A DNA stretch of 64,000 bases, taken from positions 310,001 through 374,000 of the forward strand of contig JAXQGB010000012.1 of the NCBI GenBank assembly GCA_034331105.1, written 5' to 3'. Shown here piece after piece: positions 35,051-43,286 of the stretch (the stretch's first letter is position 1; each line of letters starts with the position of its first letter). The position numbers were made by a program, and so were the translations under genes. Under the pieces are notes generated by a model. It did not search any database, was not told where the DNA came from, and saw only the letters and a list, made by a program, of their open reading frames with translations. The stretch comes from Caenicola sp034331105. Lineage in GTDB: Bacteria; Synergistota; Synergistia; Synergistales; Synergistaceae.

Positions 35051-36310
35051 CTATGCCATTATTTCTTTTGGATGGCAGATGTGGCCTGCAACTGCGGATG
35101 CTGCCGCTACCATAGGACCGGCCAGGATTACCTCGCTTTTTGGCGATCCCATCCTGCCTACGAAGTTCCTGTTGCTTGTCGATATGCAGCGTTCGCCTGC
35201 GGCAAGGATACCAAGGTGGCCTCCGAGGCATGGACCGCAGCTTGGGGTCGAGATCGCTGCTCCTGCGTCGAGGAATATGTCAAAAAGCCCTTCCTTCATC
35301 GCCTGGCGGTAGACCTCGTAAGATGCGGGTATTACCATAAGCCTTGTTTTCTTGTGTACTTTCTTTCCCTTGAGGATCCTGGCAGCGCTTCTTAAGTCGC
35401 TGATCCTGCCATTGGTGCAGGAGCCGATGAAGACCTGGTCGACAGGTGTTCCTGCCGCCTCAGATACAGGTTTTACATTTTCAGGAAGGTGCGGCATTGC
35501 CACCTGAGGTTCCATATCTGTCACATCTATCGTGAGGGAGCTGGCATAGATTGCGTACTTATCAGCAAAGACCGGTTCAAAATGCCTTGCCGCACGTTCG
35601 CGGGCGTATTGGAGGAGCTTCTCATCGGGGTTTATCAGACCTGTCTTTCCCCCTGCTTCAATGGCCATGTTTGACAGGGTGAACCTGTCATCAAGTCCAA
35701 GCTTCCCAAGAGCTTCTCCGTGGAATTCGAGGGCCATGTAGCGGGCTCCTTCGACCCCGATCTTCCCTATCAGAGCGAGTATCATGTCCTTGCCGCAGAT
35801 CCATTCCGAAGGAGTGCCTTCATAAGAGACCTTCATGGTCTCCGGTACCCTGAGCCAGGTCTCACCCAAAGCCCAGGCGGCTGCCAGGTCGGTCGAACCC
35901 ACTCCTGTAGCGAGAGCACCCATAGCTCCGTGCGTACAGGTGTGGCTGTCAGCGCCCAGCACTATCTCACCAGGGAGGACGAGTCCGTTTTCCGGAAGGA
36001 AGGCGTGTTCGACCCCGACCCTGCCCACTTCCCAGAAAAGCATGTTCTGTTCGTTAGCAAATTCACGGCACTCCTTGATCTGTTCGGCAGAAGCGATGTC
36101 CTTTGCCGGCGAAAAATGGTCGGGCAAAATTGCGCAGCGCGCAGGGTCGAAAACCTTTTTCGCACCCATTTTCCTGAATTCTTTTATTGCCGGAGGACCG
36201 GTTATGTCATTCGTGAAAGCGAAATCTACGCTGACACGGCAGATGGAGCCTGCATCAACAGGGTCTTTGGTATGCTTTGCGATTATCGCCTCAGCGAGAG
36301 TCATGGCCAT
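35051..36310 (-). CDS. leuC: 3-isopropylmalate dehydratase large subunit
   Basis: 419 residues, the shorter LeuC type. ADSHTCTHGAMGALATGVGSTD, FIGSCTNGRISDLR and PSCGPCLGGHLGIL contain the three [4Fe-4S] Cys ligands. The start at 36310 overlaps the end of leuA by 20 bases; Met-3 (36304) is an alternative. Confidence 0.97.
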   Translation of the reverse strand: MAMTLAEAIIAKHTKDPVDAGSICRVSVDFAFTNDITGPPAIKEFRKMGAKKVFDPARCAILPDHFSPAKDIASAEQIKECREFANEQNMLFWEVGRVGVEHAFLPENGLVLPGEIVLGADSHTCTHGAMGALATGVGSTDLAAAWALGETWLRVPETMKVSYEGTPSEWICGKDMILALIGKIGVEGARYMALEFHGEALGKLGLDDRFTLSNMAIEAGGKTGLINPDEKLLQYARERAARHFEPVFADKYAIYASSLTIDVTDMEPQVAMPHLPENVKPVSEAAGTPVDQVFIGSCTNGRISDLRSAARILKGKKVHKKTRLMVIPASYEVYRQAMKEGLFDIFLDAGAAISTPSCGPCLGGHLGILAAGERCISTSNRNFVGRMGSPKSEVILAGPMVAAASAVAGHICHPKEIMA

Positions 36311-37844
36311 TAAGTTTTATCTCCTTTGCGGCAGCTGCAGCGTAAAGTCTGTTTATCGCGTCAACGTATGCGCGGATGGACGATTCTATAACGTCGGTGC
36401 TTGTGCCGCGTCCCTGGGCCTGGATTTCCTTATGGTGGAGAACTATCCTGGTCTCACCCTGTGCGTCAGAACGTTCACTCGTCGCCCCGATCCTGAATCC
36501 CTTCAGCTGAGGGGAGAAGCCGAGGATCTTTTTGACTGCGTTGTACGACGCGTCTACTGGCCCGTTTCCGACAGCCGCTTCTGTGTAGTCTTCATTGCCC
36601 GATGTGAGGGTGATGCTGGCGGTCGGTTTGCTTCCCGTGCCCACGTGTACCGCGAAGTCCTTTAGGATATACCTTCTCTCTGGGATAAAAGAGAGCACCC
36701 TGTCAAGTATCAGGGCTTCGATGTCGCCGTCGCTTACATCCTTTTTCTTATCGCAGAGTTCCTTGAAGTATGTAAACCCTATCTCGATGTCTTCTTTTGA
36801 AAGCTGGTATCCCATGCTTTCCAACCTGTCCCTGAACGCGTGGCGCCCCGAGTGTTTCCCGAGGAAGAGATCAGAAGCAGGAGCCCCTACAGTTTCTGGG
36901 GTCATGATCTCATATGTCGCCCTGTTGCAGAGCATCCCGTGCTGGTGTATGCCGGCCTCATGAGAGAAAGCATTCAGGCCTACGATCGCCTTGTTCGGCT
37001 GTACCATAACACCGGTAAGGTGGGCAACAAGCTTGCTGGTACTGTACAGTTTCGTAGTGTCTATTGCAGTTTTGGCGGGATACTGGTCCTCTCTTGTGTT
37101 GAGGGCCATAACTATCTCTTCCATTGAAGCATTTCCGGCACGTTCCCCGAGGCCGTTGATAGTGCATTCGATCTGTCTGGCCCCTGCCCTTACAGCGGCA
37201 AGCGAGTTTGCGACCCCGAGCCCGAGATCGTTATGGCAGTGTACGGACCAGACAATATTTTCCGGAGGATTGACTCCGCTGATGATCTCTTTAACAAAAG
37301 AGTAAAATTCATCAGGCTGGGCGTATCCCACTGTATCGGGTATATTGAGCGTTGTAGCCCCGCACTCTATCGCTGTTTTAAAGACTTCGATGAGGAACGG
37401 CACCTCAGAACGGCTTGCATCCTCCGCGGAAAATTCCACATCGTCGATCAGGGATTTTGCAAGGCTGACGCCGTTGCGTACCTCTGCAAGCACACCCTCT
37501 TTATCGAGTTTAAGTTTATACTCCATGTGTATGGGGCTTGTTGCAATAAATGTGTGGATACGCGGCCGCTCTGCGTCCTTTACAGCTTCCGCTGCACTCC
37601 TTATATCTTCTGCCCTGGTCCTCGCAAGGCCTGCTATTATCGGGCCCTTTATCTCACGGGCGATTGCCTGTACGGATTCAAAGTCGCCGGGTGACGAAGC
37701 GGGGAATCCCGCCTCTATGACATCAACGCCAAGCCGGGCAAGCTGGCGGGCGATCTGCAGCTTTTCGCCCTTGTTAAGGTTGATCCTTGCTGCCTGTTCT
37801 CCGTCTCTCAGCGTTGTGTCAAAAATTCGTACCTGATCTATCAT
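36291..37844 (-). CDS. leuA: 2-isopropylmalate synthase
   Basis: 517 residues. FDTTLRDGEQAARINL, GFPASSPGDFE, HCHNDLGLGVANSLAAV, NGLGERAGNASMEE and SHEAGIHQHGML mark the catalytic TIM barrel with its metal ligands; the C-terminal third carries the LeuA regulatory domain (TSGNEDYTEAAVGNGPVDA) that binds leucine in feedback control. First leucine-specific step. Confidence 0.97.
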   Translation of the reverse strand: MIDQVRIFDTTLRDGEQAARINLNKGEKLQIARQLARLGVDVIEAGFPASSPGDFESVQAIAREIKGPIIAGLARTRAEDIRSAAEAVKDAERPRIHTFIATSPIHMEYKLKLDKEGVLAEVRNGVSLAKSLIDDVEFSAEDASRSEVPFLIEVFKTAIECGATTLNIPDTVGYAQPDEFYSFVKEIISGVNPPENIVWSVHCHNDLGLGVANSLAAVRAGARQIECTINGLGERAGNASMEEIVMALNTREDQYPAKTAIDTTKLYSTSKLVAHLTGVMVQPNKAIVGLNAFSHEAGIHQHGMLCNRATYEIMTPETVGAPASDLFLGKHSGRHAFRDRLESMGYQLSKEDIEIGFTYFKELCDKKKDVSDGDIEALILDRVLSFIPERRYILKDFAVHVGTGSKPTASITLTSGNEDYTEAAVGNGPVDASYNAVKKILGFSPQLKGFRIGATSERSDAQGETRIVLHHKEIQAQGRGTSTDVIESSIRAYVDAINRLYAAAAAKEIKLNGHDSR

Positions 37845-37892
37845 GTCGTTCTCTCCTTTATTAAGGTAGTGGGATCGGCTGATATCGCCGTG

Positions 37893-37956
37893 AGAAGCGA
37901 GGAGCGGGCGGATGATGTTTTTCTCTTTCTATTGCCGTCATTCCGCCCGCCGCTTC
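37893..37956 (-). other. Large inverted repeat between ilvC and leuA
   Basis: GAAGCG plus GCGGGCGGA on one side pair with TCCGCCCGC plus CGCTTC on the other, giving a stem of about 15 pairs with a four-base bulge and a 30-base loop. There is no T tract. It probably stabilises or directs processing of the operon mRNA. Confidence 0.6.
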
Positions 37957-37965
37957 AGTTTGTTG

Positions 37966-38976
37966 TTAAAATTTGGGTATTTCTTTCTGATCCATCCAGG
38001 GCATCATTTTGCGGAGCTCTTTTCCTACCCCTTCACATTCAGCTTCCTGGGCGGCCTTTGCCCATTTCTTCATGCGTGGGCGGCCTGTCTGGTTCTCAAG
38101 TATCCAGTCGCGTGCGAAAGTACCGTCCTGGATCTCTGTAAGGAGCTGCTTCATAGCCTTCTTTGACTCATCGCCGATCACTCGCGGTCCGGCTATCATG
38201 TCGCCGTATTTCGCAGTGTCGCTTACTGAATAGCGCATCCAGCTGAGACCGCCCTCGAAAACCATGTCAACGATCAGTTTGAGTTCGTTTATGCATTCGA
38301 AGTAAGCCATCTCAGGCTGGTAACCTGCTTCTACAAGGGTCTGAAAACCTGCCTGCATGAGTTCGCTGACTCCGCCGCAGAGGACCGCCTGTTCTCCGAA
38401 GAGGTCAGTCTCCGTCTCTTCACGGAAGGAGGTCTCGATGATCCCCGCTCTTCCTCCGCCTACTCCTGACGCGTAAGCGAGTGCGAAGTCCTTTGCTTTG
38501 CCGGATGCGTCCTGATAGATGGCGATGAGACAGGGTACTCCCTTTCCTTCTTTATACATGTGACGCACCATGTGTCCGGGTCCTTTGGGCGCTACCATGA
38601 ATACATCGCGGTCGGGCTCAGGAACGATCTGTCCGAAGTGGACTGCAAATCCGTGTGCGAAAGCAAGTTTTGCGCCCTTCTTAAGGTTGGGGAGCACTTC
38701 GTTTTTGTATATCGATGCCTGAAGATGGTCAGGCATGAGGAACATCATTACGTCGGATCTCTTTGCAGCCTCTGAAACAGTGCAGACTTCAAAGCCGTCT
38801 TTCTCCGCAGTCGCCTTTGATTTGCTTCCCTCGTGGAGGGCTACGATAACATTTGCTCCGCTGTCGCGGAGATTCTGTGCGTGTGCGTGCCCCTGGCTTC
38901 CGTAACCGATTATCGTTATAGTCTTTCCATCGAGAAAACTAAGATCTGCGTCGCGGTCGTAATATACTTTTGCCAT
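37966..38976 (-). CDS. ilvC: Ketol-acid reductoisomerase, class I
   Basis: 336 residues. NADPH-binding IIGYGSQGHAHAQNLRDSG, then VAPKGPGHMVR, DLFGEQAVLCGG and EACFE-like ECINELKLIVDM with the Mg-binding acidic residues. Converts acetolactate to dihydroxyisovalerate. Confidence 0.98.
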   Translation of the reverse strand: MAKVYYDRDADLSFLDGKTITIIGYGSQGHAHAQNLRDSGANVIVALHEGSKSKATAEKDGFEVCTVSEAAKRSDVMMFLMPDHLQASIYKNEVLPNLKKGAKLAFAHGFAVHFGQIVPEPDRDVFMVAPKGPGHMVRHMYKEGKGVPCLIAIYQDASGKAKDFALAYASGVGGGRAGIIETSFREETETDLFGEQAVLCGGVSELMQAGFQTLVEAGYQPEMAYFECINELKLIVDMVFEGGLSWMRYSVSDTAKYGDMIAGPRVIGDESKKAMKQLLTEIQDGTFARDWILENQTGRPRMKKWAKAAQEAECEGVGKELRKMMPWMDQKEIPKF

Positions 38977-39072
38977 AACAAAAACACTCCTTCTGTCCTG
39001 CTGGACATTTAAAATTATTTTATCTATTTATGCTTGGGTCTCTTTGAGGCCTCGTCATAACGATCATGGTAA

Positions 39073-39597
39073 TTACTTGCTCACTGCAAAACCTGCTTCA
39101 ATCAACTCTTCAGGGACAAAACCGGACCTTGAAAGAGCCACCTGCCCCGAACCCGCCGTCTCAATTATTCCGTAAGGCCTGAAAGCCTCCATGCATGCGT
39201 TCATCTTTCCCTTGTCCCCTGTAATTTCCAGTGTCACAGCCTCTGTCCCCAGGTCTACGACCCTGCAGCGGAATACCTCTGCTGTCTGAAGGACGTGAGG
39301 ACGTCTGTCAAGGGGAGCCCTGACCTTCACGAGGGCGAGCCAGCGCTCTACAAAAGGCCCTTCCTTTGTAAGATTTGTGACCTCTATGACCTCGATGAGC
39401 TTAAGAAGCTGTTTTCTGATCTGATCGTAAACACCCTCTTCACCCTCGATAACGACCGTAAATCTTGATACTCCTGGAGTATCTGTCTGTCCGACGCTGA
39501 GGCTCTCAATGTTGTAACCCCTCCGATAGATAAGTCCGGCTATCCTCATAAGAACTCCGGGGTTGTCTTCAGATAGGATGGTAAAAGTGTTTTTCAT
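39073..39597 (-). CDS. ilvH: Acetolactate synthase regulatory subunit
   Basis: 174 residues. N-terminal ACT domain (TILSEDNPGVLMRIAGLIYRRGYNIESL) that binds valine, and a C-terminal half with RWLALVKV and FRPYGIIE. The ATG at 39597 follows AGGAGG; upstream in-frame codons overlap the attenuator terminator. First structural gene of the operon. Confidence 0.96.
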   Translation of the reverse strand: MKNTFTILSEDNPGVLMRIAGLIYRRGYNIESLSVGQTDTPGVSRFTVVIEGEEGVYDQIRKQLLKLIEVIEVTNLTKEGPFVERWLALVKVRAPLDRRPHVLQTAEVFRCRVVDLGTEAVTLEITGDKGKMNACMEAFRPYGIIETAGSGQVALSRSGFVPEELIEAGFAVSK

Positions 39598-39629
39598 ATC
39601 ATGTCCTCCTGTATGCTGATGATAGAGAC

Positions 39630-39662
39630 AAAAAAAACCGGGGCCCCTGAGGGGTCCCGGTC
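39630..39662 (-). terminator. Attenuator terminator of the ilv-leu operon
   Basis: ACCGGGACCCC pairs with GGGGCCCCGGT and is followed by a run of eight T on the minus strand, 33 bases before the ilvH start. Its 5' arm (GGGACCC) is complementary to GGGTCCC inside the leader peptide frame (39700-39706), so ribosome position can decide which pairing forms. Confidence 0.93.
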
Positions 39663-39679
39663 CGAAAGTAACACGACGT

Positions 39680-39775
39680 TTAAGCGTCGGCCACCTCGGG
39701 GGACCCACTGCTAATAAGAAGTACTAGTACGAGAACCAGACTAAATATGTCACGGATCAAACTGTCTATTCGCAT
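39680..39775 (-). CDS. Branched-chain amino acid attenuator leader peptide
   Basis: 31 residues from ATG behind AAAGGTGGG. Residues 13-21 read LVLVLVLLI, nine consecutive Leu, Val or Ile codons, the hallmark of a transcription attenuation leader. The stop codon lies in a CGACG/CGTCG hairpin (39674-39689). When charged Leu, Val or Ile tRNA is scarce the ribosome stalls in this run, allowing the antiterminator pairing. It is far too short for standard gene calls and belongs to the same transcript as ilvH. Confidence 0.93.
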   Translation of the reverse strand: MRIDSLIRDIFSLVLVLVLLISSGSPEVADA

Positions 39776-39841
39776 TTTATGTCCCACCTTTCAAGGTTTT
39801 GGCCTGCCCGCCGGGCGCGATGCCCTGACGTAATGGGCGAC

Positions 39842-39870
39842 ATAATACGACCATATCAGATAAATGTCAA
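39842..39870 (-). promoter_or_regulatory. Promoter of the ilv-leu operon
   Basis: Minus strand: TTGACA (39865-39870), 17-base spacer, TATTAT (39842-39847). Consensus quality, about 65 bases upstream of the leader peptide start. Confidence 0.88.
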
Positions 39871-40161
39871 CCATTCATTTGTTAAAAAAATGACTATTTG
39901 CATGTCACATCCATTGGTAAAATTTTTAAAACCAATGCATATGGGTATAAATGGTTAATATTAAAATTATGTTTATTGTAAATCCAAGGATGATCAACGA
40001 TAGATCTGCCGAATACAAATTAAAATAAATTTTGTCTATTTAAGAAAAAATATGATAGATCGATCTTTTAGGTCAGATGTGGTTGCAAAAAACCTTGCAG
40101 GCGCGTACGGAATGCCTTAAAATGCAAGTTGGTTGCGTTTACTGTCCAAGGGGTGGTTTTT

Positions 40162-40584
40162 TTGAACGTTGATAAAATACTTAGCGATGCAAAACTGAGA
40201 GCCACACATCAGAGAAAGGTCGTACTGAGGCTTTTGGTGGAAAAAGGTTCCCCTCTCTCTCATAGCGAGATATCCTCTGCCCTTGTCGAATCGCTTGATA
40301 AGGTCACACTTTACAGGACCCTGCAGACCCTTAAAGGAGCTGGGATAGTACACCAGGTCCAGGGACTGGACGGAGTATGGCGTTTCTGCGCCCATGACCC
40401 TGAATCAAAGGGATGTCCCGGGGATCACCCCCATTTTCTTTGTCTCCACTGCGGAAAAATGTTTTGTCTTACAGATCAGAGGCTTCCCAGGGTCGAGGTC
40501 CCAAAGGGCATGACAGTTGAAGGAAAACAGCTTGTTGTATATGGATGCTGCAGTGAATGCAGCCCTGAAACGGAGGATATATAA
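40162..40584 (+). CDS. Fur-family metal-responsive repressor
   Basis: 140 residues from a TTG behind AAGGGGTGG. The N-terminal winged helix (LRATHQRKVVLRLLVE, HSEISSAL, KVTLYRTLQTLKGAGI) is Fur-like. The metal region has GDHPHFLCLHCGKMFC and a second pair in CCSEC, so a structural Zn site of CxxC pairs is likely. The metal sensed (Fe, Zn or other) cannot be told. Two bases separate it from the molybdopterin-binding gene, which suggests metal or Mo-enzyme linked control. Confidence 0.9.
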   Translation: MNVDKILSDAKLRATHQRKVVLRLLVEKGSPLSHSEISSALVESLDKVTLYRTLQTLKGAGIVHQVQGLDGVWRFCAHDPESKGCPGDHPHFLCLHCGKMFCLTDQRLPRVEVPKGMTVEGKQLVVYGCCSECSPETEDI

Positions 40585-40586
40585 AT

Positions 40587-41633
40587 ATGAAGATAACAGT
40601 GATCCCGCTTGAAGAAGCCATTGGCAGGCCTCTGGCACACGATCTTACACAGATAGATGCTGTGAACCACAAAAAATCTGCCCGCTTCAAAAAAGGCCAG
40701 GTCATTACAGAGGAAGATATCCCGACACTGAAGGACATGGGAAGGGAAAACCTCTCCGTAATGGAGATGTCTCCCGGGGAAGTCCATGAAGATGATGCTG
40801 CAATGCAGCTTGCGGAGGTGCTCTGCGGAGAAAATTTAAGGATCACGTCTCCTGAAGAGGGCCGCTGTAACCTGATCGCGACAAGTTCAGGCATACTTTG
40901 GTACCTTGCTGAGACAGTCAACAGGGTCAATCAGGATCCTGACTGGGTGCTTTCTGCGCTGGCGCCTCACCGCCCCGTACTCAAAGGACAGACGGTCGCG
41001 GGCTTTCGCATAAGGCCTCTTGTAATGGAAGACTACAGGGTCGAGCGCGCCGTGGCGGCAGTGAGAGGAAGCAGGCCTTTTGCTGTGCTTCCCTTCAGGG
41101 ATCTCAAAGTAGCTGTCGTTACAACGGGCAAAGAGATCGTGGACAAAAGGGTACAGGATTCATTCAGGCCGAAGCTTGACGAGAAGCTCAGCAGGCTCAG
41201 CGGCAGCGTTATAGGGCAGACGTTCTGCACTGATTCGCTTGAACAGATAGCTGCTGCGATCAATAAATTCCTTGATGATGGTGCTAAGGTGATCATCTGC
41301 ACCGGAGGGATGAGCGTGGATGTGGACGACAGGACACCCGGAGCTATCCGTTCAGTATGCAGGAAGATATCCTTTCAGGGATCCCCTGCCCTGCCGGGTG
41401 CCATGCTGATGCTTGGATACGCAAAGTCACCTGTCGACGGAGAGGATGTAGCGGTCATAGGGGCCCCCGCCTGTGTTGCTTTTGATAATAGGACGGCTTT
41501 GGACAAGCTGTTGCCCTTTGTCTTTGCAGGAATCGAACCCGGTGATCTTGTGCGAAGATGGGGAGTGGGTGGGCTTTGCGAGCACTGTTCTGTCTGTCAT
41601 TACCCGTCATGCTCTTTTGCAGCGGGAAGTTGA
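40587..41633 (+). CDS. Molybdopterin-binding (MoeA/MogA-like) protein
   Basis: 348 residues. The central and C-terminal part has the MoCF-binding fold: VAVVTTGKEIVDKRVQD, GQTFCTDSLEQI, VIICTGGMSVDVDDRTP and LPGAMLMLGY. The N-terminal part (IPLEEAIGRPLAHDLTQI) resembles MoeA domain linkers. The C-terminus has a Cys-rich end (CEHCSVCHYPSC). Such stand-alone proteins often accompany XdhC in molybdenum hydroxylase loci; xdhC follows after 78 bases. Probably handles cofactor for a selenium or sulfur form Mo hydroxylase. Confidence 0.85.
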   Translation: MKITVIPLEEAIGRPLAHDLTQIDAVNHKKSARFKKGQVITEEDIPTLKDMGRENLSVMEMSPGEVHEDDAAMQLAEVLCGENLRITSPEEGRCNLIATSSGILWYLAETVNRVNQDPDWVLSALAPHRPVLKGQTVAGFRIRPLVMEDYRVERAVAAVRGSRPFAVLPFRDLKVAVVTTGKEIVDKRVQDSFRPKLDEKLSRLSGSVIGQTFCTDSLEQIAAAINKFLDDGAKVIICTGGMSVDVDDRTPGAIRSVCRKISFQGSPALPGAMLMLGYAKSPVDGEDVAVIGAPACVAFDNRTALDKLLPFVFAGIEPGDLVRRWGVGGLCEHCSVCHYPSCSFAAGS

Positions 41634-41711
41634 TTTATTGTTTGCCAGAAGAGATATTTTATCTTCCGGGGTTAAGATCTGTTTATTGATTTTTAGTGAA
41701 GGAGCAGAAAT

Positions 41712-42512
41712 ATGAACAGAGAACTTTTAGAGATCATGCATAATGAAACAGAGGTCGGAAAGTGTGGTGTGCTCTGCACAGTAACGGATGAATCAGGATC
41801 TACTCCCAGAAGCAGAGGCGCTTCTATGTGGGTTCGCTCAGACGGAAGCATAAGCGGTACGATAGGCGGGGGTCTCATAGAATTTGAGGCCATAAAAAAG
41901 GCCAAAGAGCTTATTTTTTCAGGCGATACCGTTTTGGTATGGAAAAAGGATCTAACTGAAAAAGACGGGATGCTTTGTGGTGGGACAGCATCAGTTTATA
42001 TGGAAGTTATAGGGCGTGAGGACGAGCTTGTAATTTTGGGTGGCGGGCATGTTGGCAAAGCTGTTGCTGAAGTCGGAGCTTTTGCAGGATTCAGGGTCAC
42101 GGTGTGGGACGAGAGGGAAGAGTTCGCCAACAGCGAGAATATCCCCTGCGCACGTACTGTCGTCTGTCCTATCGAAGACATATTCGACAAAGGTATAACT
42201 CTCCACGAGAGGAGCTATGTGGTCATAGTGACCAGGGGACATTCCCTGGACGCAGAGGCTGTGGCTATAACTGACAACAAGCCCGGGGCATATTATGGAA
42301 TGATAGGTTCGCGCTCCAAGATCGCCGCGCTCAGGAAGATGCTAGTTGCAAGAGGTGTCTCGCAGGAACATCTGGATCGGATACACCAGCCGATAGGGCT
42401 TCCGATAAAAGCCGAGACTCCCGAAGAGATCGCGGTCTCTATCCTTGCCGAGATCATAGCGGTAAGAAGAGGCGCGGATCTTGATGACCTGCGAAAGGCT
42501 GTCCGGTCATAA
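41712..42512 (+). CDS. XdhC/CoxI family molybdenum hydroxylase maturation factor
   Basis: 266 residues. N-terminal XdhC motifs GSTPRSRGASMWV and GTIGGGLIEFEA with a Cys in GMLCGGTASVYME; C-terminal Rossmann domain VILGGGHVGKAVAEV, TRGHSLDAEAV, YGMIGSRSKI and HQPIGLPIKAETPEEIAVSI. XdhC protects and sulfurates the Mo cofactor before insertion into xanthine dehydrogenase. Ends at a strong terminator. Confidence 0.92.
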   Translation: MNRELLEIMHNETEVGKCGVLCTVTDESGSTPRSRGASMWVRSDGSISGTIGGGLIEFEAIKKAKELIFSGDTVLVWKKDLTEKDGMLCGGTASVYMEVIGREDELVILGGGHVGKAVAEVGAFAGFRVTVWDEREEFANSENIPCARTVVCPIEDIFDKGITLHERSYVVIVTRGHSLDAEAVAITDNKPGAYYGMIGSRSKIAALRKMLVARGVSQEHLDRIHQPIGLPIKAETPEEIAVSILAEIIAVRRGADLDDLRKAVRS

Positions 42513-42524
42513 TAACTTTAAGAA

Positions 42525-42575
42525 GTATAGAAAGAGGGAGCAGGCATCTGCCCGCTCCCTCTTTCTATTATTTTA
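42525..42575. terminator. Bidirectional terminator between xdhC and the LolA-like gene
   Basis: ATAGAAAGAGGGAGC pairs with GCTCCCTCTTTCTAT, with ATTATTTTA on the plus side and T-rich sequence on the minus side. It serves two convergent genes. Confidence 0.92.
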
Positions 42576-43184
42576 TCAGGGCTGAGTGTTGTTGATTTCT
42601 TCTATCTCTGCAAGCTCCTCTGCCGTTATCTTTTTGTAGCCCTTCGGTTGAGAAAAAAACTCTGCCGGCGGCCTGCCCAGTTTGATGTTTACGTATTCGT
42701 AAGATGTCATTCCGTCGAGGGACTGTGTCTTTACAGGTACAGGAAAGTTGTCCCTGTACCATTCATGATACTGGTCCTTGCTCTCTCCGTTGTTGTATTT
42801 CACTGTGACAAGGTATTTTTTGAGCCGGTAGCTGTCTACCATCTCATTCTCAATAAATTCCTTCGAGAGATCGCCTGTATCCATTTCATGGGCTCCGGCG
42901 TAATTTTGTTTAGGCTCGCCAAAATATGGCTGTTCAACGTACTTTCTGAGTTTTGGGAATATCAGCCATATGACTTTTTTATCGTGCCTGGTGACTACGA
43001 CCTCTTTACTTCCCTCGAGTTCGTATCGCGACATGTTTTCAGCTACAAAGATCTTTCCCCTCTGTTCCACTCCGTTGTCCTTCTCAATAATAAGAGCGCT
43101 GAATTCAACGACATCAGATGACCAGGAACTTTCGGGGATCATCATGGTAAAAAGCACCAGTGCAAGTATAAGCAGACGACGCAT
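42576..43184 (-). CDS. Exported LolA/DUF4412-like protein
   Basis: 202 residues with a signal peptide (MRRLLILALVLFTMMI to about SSWS). The mature part begins VVEFSALIIEK and consists of alternating strands (GKIFVAENMSRYELEG, KKVIWLIFPKLRKYVE) of the kind seen in LolA/LppX/DUF4412 folds, with YEWYRDNF-like and IKLGRPPAEFFSQPKGYKKI near the end, a pattern common in DUF4412 proteins. Function unknown; a lipid-binding periplasmic role is inference. Confidence 0.7.
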   Translation of the reverse strand: MRRLLILALVLFTMMIPESSWSSDVVEFSALIIEKDNGVEQRGKIFVAENMSRYELEGSKEVVVTRHDKKVIWLIFPKLRKYVEQPYFGEPKQNYAGAHEMDTGDLSKEFIENEMVDSYRLKKYLVTVKYNNGESKDQYHEWYRDNFPVPVKTQSLDGMTSYEYVNIKLGRPPAEFFSQPKGYKKITAEELAEIEEINNTQP

Positions 43185-43234
43185 TAAATCACCTTTTCAG
43201 TATGGATTTGGGGTCAATTATACAGGCATGATCA

Positions 43235-43263
43235 TTGACCGTATCGTGCTCTTTGCTTATTAT
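43235..43263 (+). promoter_or_regulatory. Promoter of the EamA transporter gene
   Basis: TTGACC (43235-43240), 17-base spacer, TATTAT (43258-43263). Transcription would begin near 43270, which rules out a translation start at 43263. Confidence 0.8.
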
Positions 43264-43286
43264 TGGCGTTGAACGATCAGGGGAGA

